Made by a program: the position numbers and the translations under genes. This document shows, in pieces, positions 60,561-64,000 of a stretch of 64,000 nucleotides of DNA. The stretch comes from Helichrysum umbraculigerum (lineage: Eukaryota; Streptophyta; Magnoliopsida; Asterales; Asteraceae): contig CATIUR010000003.1 in NCBI GenBank assembly GCA_949592205.1, positions 153,206,759 to 153,270,758 on the forward strand, read 5' to 3'. The notes under the pieces were generated by a model. That model did no database searches and was not told where the DNA came from. It worked only from the letters and a program-made list of their open reading frames with translations. The first letter of the stretch is position 1, and every line of letters begins with the position of its first letter.

Positions 60561-60826
60561 GGGTGTGTTTGGCACAAGGGATTCTTGAGGATTATAGGGG
60601 ATTGAGATTCTAATTTTGATAATCTCCATCCCCTACAAATGAAAAACCTTGTTTGGTAACAAAATGTAGGTGGGGATTCTTGAAAATATAATCCCCTAGA
60701 ATCCCCTAAACAAGAAGCCAATTCAACTAGCTTCTAAAAGAATCCCCAGCCACTAGAATCTCCAGTCACAATCTCCAGCTCCAGCTACAAGCTCCAGCTC
60801 CAGCTAGTTTGTTACCAAACACGCCC
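60561..60826. mobile_element. Tourist-like MITE, 266 bp
   Basis: TIR GGGTGTGTTTGG is mirrored by CCAAACACGCCC, flanked by TAA on both sides (60558-60560 and 60827-60829), the PIF/Harbinger pattern. The right part carries CAGCTCCAGCT repeats like those in the MITE at 8272. It lies about 600 bp upstream of the QWRF start codon. Confidence 0.85.
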
Positions 60827-61428
60827 TAATTTGGTAGCTATAACACTTTTTTAATGTAAATTTAATTTAATTTAATACTAGAAAAAATATACGAGAAACG
60901 GACAGAGTGGCATAATTTTTGTTCTGGGGGACAATTAAGAAATAATTAATTTTATTTAACGTAAGGTTTCTCCAAGATTCACACCTCCCAAAACGCACAT
61001 ACCATACCATACCATACCCCCTTCTCCCACCCCACCCCACCCCACCCCACTCATTCACACACAAACACACTCAACTGTGTGTATTGTTTCCATCACTTTT
61101 TTTTTCCAAATCTCACCACTCCCCCTTCCCCTCTTCCAAAAAGCTTCTGCTTTTTCTCTGAATCTTGAAACCCCATCACTGTACTATTGTCTCAACTGTT
61201 CATCTGGGTCTGTTAAACCAACACCGAAAATTCAACAAAGTTGCACAATTTTGGGTTCCCATGGTGTTTCTAGATCTTTATGTTGATGGGGTTTCGAAAC
61301 CTTGAATAAAAATTGCAACTTTATTGATCTTTTATTCTGGTTTAATTCAACAATGTGAGGTAAGTTTCCAAATTTTCAAGATTTCATTTGGGTTATTTTT
61401 TATTCTGTGTAATTACCATTTTTTTTTT
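60827..61428 (+). promoter_or_regulatory. Promoter and 5'UTR of the QWRF gene, with microsatellites
   Basis: Contains a (CCATA)n run (about 61001-61018) and a (CCCCA)n run (about 61028-61051), CT-rich sequence typical of plant leaders, and GAG|GTAAGT at 61359, a good donor. No matching AG lies before the start codon at 61429, so a leader intron is uncertain. Confidence 0.5.
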
Positions 61429-62829
61429 ATGATGGTGGCTGCAATTTCTGAAACAACTAACCAAACAAGACCCCCATTATTACCTTCTGAAAAAGATAAT
61501 GGAATTAATAATAATAAATCATCAACTACAAGACCTAAATCAAGACAAGTTTCTTCAAGATACTTATCTCCTTCACCCTCAACTTCAAATTCAAATTCAA
61601 ATTCAAACTCAAATTTACCTTCTTTACCCACACCCACATCTTCTAGAAGGTTCCCATCGCCTTTAGTTTCAAGAAATACAACTACTCCGGCTGCAAAGCG
61701 GTCAGTTTCTGCTGACCGCCGGCGATCTACTAGACCGGATCTTAGTTTGAAACCAAACAATGCTGCTAGTGGTGGTGACGTGTCAGCGGCTACTAAACTT
61801 TTGGTTACATCTACAAGAAGTTTGTCAGTTTCGTTTGGTTCAGCCTTTTCATTACCAATTAGTAAAACAAAAGAAACACCACAGTCCCCTAATTTGAGTA
61901 GTGTGAGAAAAGGTACCCCTGAAAGGAAAAGAATTGGGACCCCTGTAAAGGGTAAGATTGATTGTGGTGCAGGTGATCATGGGGAGAATACTAAACCGGT
62001 CGATCAGCATCGGTGGCCTGCACGAACCCGGCAATCGAATCAAACGGTTTTGTCAAAAAGTTTGAGTTTAGATTGTGGGGTTGAGAAAAGTAATATGATT
62101 GGATCTGGGAATGTGATTAGAGCTTTACACCAGTCTATGAATTTGGATAGCAGAAGGTCATCAATTGATGGTGGTAGATTGAGTCTTGATTTGGGTAATT
62201 GTGTAATTCAACAGAATCCAAGTGGGAATTCGGTTAATGATTCATCTATGGTACAATCTGATCTTACTTCGGATACGGATAGCGTGTCCTCGGGTAGCAC
62301 ATCAGGGGTGCAAGAAAGTTTCGGGTTAAGCCGTTCACATAGTGGTCCAAGAGGGATGGTGGGGTCGGCTAAGTTTTGGCAAGAAACCAATAGTAGAATG
62401 AGGAGATTGCAGGACCCTGGTGCACCGTTCTCGACTAGTCCTGGTTCAAAGCTAGTGACCCCATCAAAAATGGCTCTTGCCAAGAAATTTTCGAGTGATA
62501 GTCCGTTATCTTCACCAAGAACCATGGCTTCACCTAACAGAATGAGACCCGCATCACCAAGTAAGTTTATGACATCATCAGGGGTGTTTTCGCCATCACG
62601 TGGAATGATTAGTCCTAGAAGGAATTCGGTCTCGGGAACCATTAGTACTAGTTTTAATGAGACGCCTTCGGTACTTAGTTTTGCTGTTGATGTTAGAAGA
62701 GGGAAGGTTGGAGAGAATCGAATTGTTGATGCACATTTGTTGAGGCTTTTTTATAATCGGCAATTGCAGTGGCGGTTTGTTAATGCTACGACTGAAGATA
62801 CGCTGTTGAAGCAGAGACATAATTCAGAG
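61429..62829 (+). CDS. QWRF-motif protein (augmin subunit 8 / SCO3 family), first coding exon
   Basis: One long exon of 467 codons ends in phase 0 at a donor GAG|GTATGA. The start is the first of two Met codons (MMVAAISE), as upstream in-frame codons follow no ATG that fits the family. The protein is Ser-, Arg- and Pro-rich and disordered, with an Asn-Ser repeat (codons TCAAAT) near residues 48-56, basic blocks (AKRSVSADRRRSTRPDLS) and the defining NRQLQWRFVNA near 444-453. QWRF proteins bind microtubules; relatives include AUG8/EDE1 of the augmin complex, which recruits gamma-tubulin, and SCO3. The C-terminal helical domain after QWRF is not in the window, so the gene is incomplete. Which paralogue it is cannot be decided. 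Confidence 0.92.
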
Positions 62830-64000
62830 GTATGATTAATAATCCTTTTATGCTAAATTGCAATATTTATATGTTAGTGTTTTATATGAACATGACATTG
62901 TTTTAGCTTGTTGTTTTGTCATAATTGCTTTGAGGGAGTCCAGTCTCTAAACATTGTAGTTGTATTCGGAGAGATTAGGGTATAGTTCATGGCCATGTAG
63001 ATATCTAATAGAAAGAAGGATGAAAATGGCATTAGTGATTTTATTTCCTTCTTAAAAGTTAGCCTTTATGTTTCGGGAAAAAGTTACATCCCAATAATGG
63101 TATGCGGTATCCTTAAAATTAGAAAGATAACTAATGCACATGATTAATCTGGGAATAGTATATATAGGGTATTAATGCCACTTGCAACTATTTGGATAAA
63201 GTAGGGTATATCATGCAAATGATCTGATACTTCATGCCATAGTTGCATGCTCATTTGTTTTGTAAAAGAGTGTTAAACTATTATTATTTATTTATTCATA
63301 GTTTACCGATTAAACATACCCCAAGATCTTCTAATTGAAATGTGAATGAGACTTGATGTCTTGATGAACCTTTTATAGTCTCTTCTCTTATAATATGTAA
63401 AAGATAGGGTTAAAGCCGCAAATCGCCCTTGTACTTTTCTTTTTGTTCTGAGGTCACCTATGTAACTATTTTATTATCACGATCATCAACAAACTTTCAA
63501 ATTTTGTGTTCATCTCACCAATGTACCTATTTTTTTCCGAACACAACTTAAAAAACGTGACGTGGCGTTGCCATGTCATCTTTATTTTATGATGTGGCTG
63601 CCACAAAATTGGTGACATGAACACAAAATTCGAAAGTTTGTTGATGATCATGATAATAAAATAGGTACCTTGGTGACATGAACACAAAATTTGAAAGTTT
63701 GTTGATGATCGTGATAATAAAATAGGTACATGGGTGACCTCGGAACAAATAAGAAAGTATAAGGGCGATTTGCGGCTTTAACCCTAAAAGATACTACATA
63801 GTAGTTTTTAATTTTTGATGGTTGCTAATGTTCATAGTGAGAGATCATTTATTCCGATCTTTGTATTGCCATGTAGCTTCTATTTTGAACTGAGTTGTTG
63901 GCTGGCCTCAAGCTCATCTCTAAGATTATATTATGAGGAGACGCCCTGTTAACAAATTTGGCTCTTAAGAAAAGAAGAGAAACTGTTTAGGGGCGGTTTG
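62830..64000 (+). other. First intron of the QWRF gene (incomplete)
   Basis: No downstream QWRF exon (expected to start near a LYNAW-like motif) was found by the window end, so the intron exceeds 1.17 kb. It contains a small MULE at 63407-63784. Confidence 0.6.
63407..63784. mobile_element. Small MULE/MITE, 378 bp, in the QWRF intron
   Basis: Exact 9-bp duplications TAAAAGATA at 63398-63406 and 63785-63793. Inverted ends GGGTTAAAGCCGCAAATCGC are mirrored at 63784. Blocks such as TTTTATTATCACGATCATCA parallel those of the MULE in ERV1 intron 4, so the two are related subfamilies. A direct repeat of about 65 bp occurs near the right end. Confidence 0.88.

Overview
The window is nuclear DNA of a flowering plant. 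Spliced genes with GT-AG introns match plant protein families (Mpv17/PMP22, SAGA ADA1, polyamine transporter, ERV1, ribosomal protein S29, QWRF/augmin). The AT-rich intergenic space is filled with plant transposons: Tekay-like Ty3/gypsy with initiator-Met tRNA primer sites, MULEs with 9-bp target duplications, Helitrons, Tourist-like and hAT-like MITEs, and a SINE. A eudicot, perhaps Asteraceae, is my guess; the species cannot be fixed from the sequence alone.

Layout. 0-8 kb is gene space: the 3' part of an Mpv17/PMP22 gene (+), an intronless ADA1 gene (-) with a 5'UTR intron, and a two-exon polyamine transporter (-). 8-16.3 kb is transposon-rich: a Tourist-like MITE, a probable Helitron with two internal tandem duplications, and a pair of inverted 1.6-kb foldback elements. 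These last form a palindrome of about 3.5 kb ending about 60 bp before the ERV1 start codon. 16.4-21.8 kb is ERV1 (+, six exons), with a hAT MITE, a LINE remnant and a MULE in its introns. 22.9-24.4 kb is a MULE that carries a final exon and 3' end of an unidentified gene. 24.8-26.8 kb is a divergent pair: a UBP-type zinc-finger gene (-) and RPS29 (+), 269 bp apart.

28.3-33.6 kb is a TIR element holding a foldback MITE, a 2.67-kb solo LTR with TSD ATTTA, and a hAT-like element that itself carries a SINE with a 17-bp TSD. 35.3-37.9 kb is a probable Helitron (-). 39.1-60.2 kb is a three-level nest: a MULE (TSD TTACTGGTT) holds a 19.5-kb Tekay-like LTR retrotransposon (-, TSD ATACC), whose gag is split by an 8.1-kb LTR element without coding capacity (+, TSD GACTG). 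61.4 kb to the end is the first coding exon of a QWRF-motif gene (+), with a small MULE in its intron.

The most unusual signals are these. (1) The solo LTR contains an array of 11 short hairpins with a conserved AGAACGA loop and stems that change in compensating pairs, plus a second array of GCGACACT/AGTGTCGC hairpins. (2) The inner LTR element of the nest has more diverged LTRs than the element it sits in, which suggests the outer element may have moved as a composite. (3) A giant AAAATGCAGT-rich palindrome abuts ERV1. (4) The MULE at 22.9 kb has captured a gene end.
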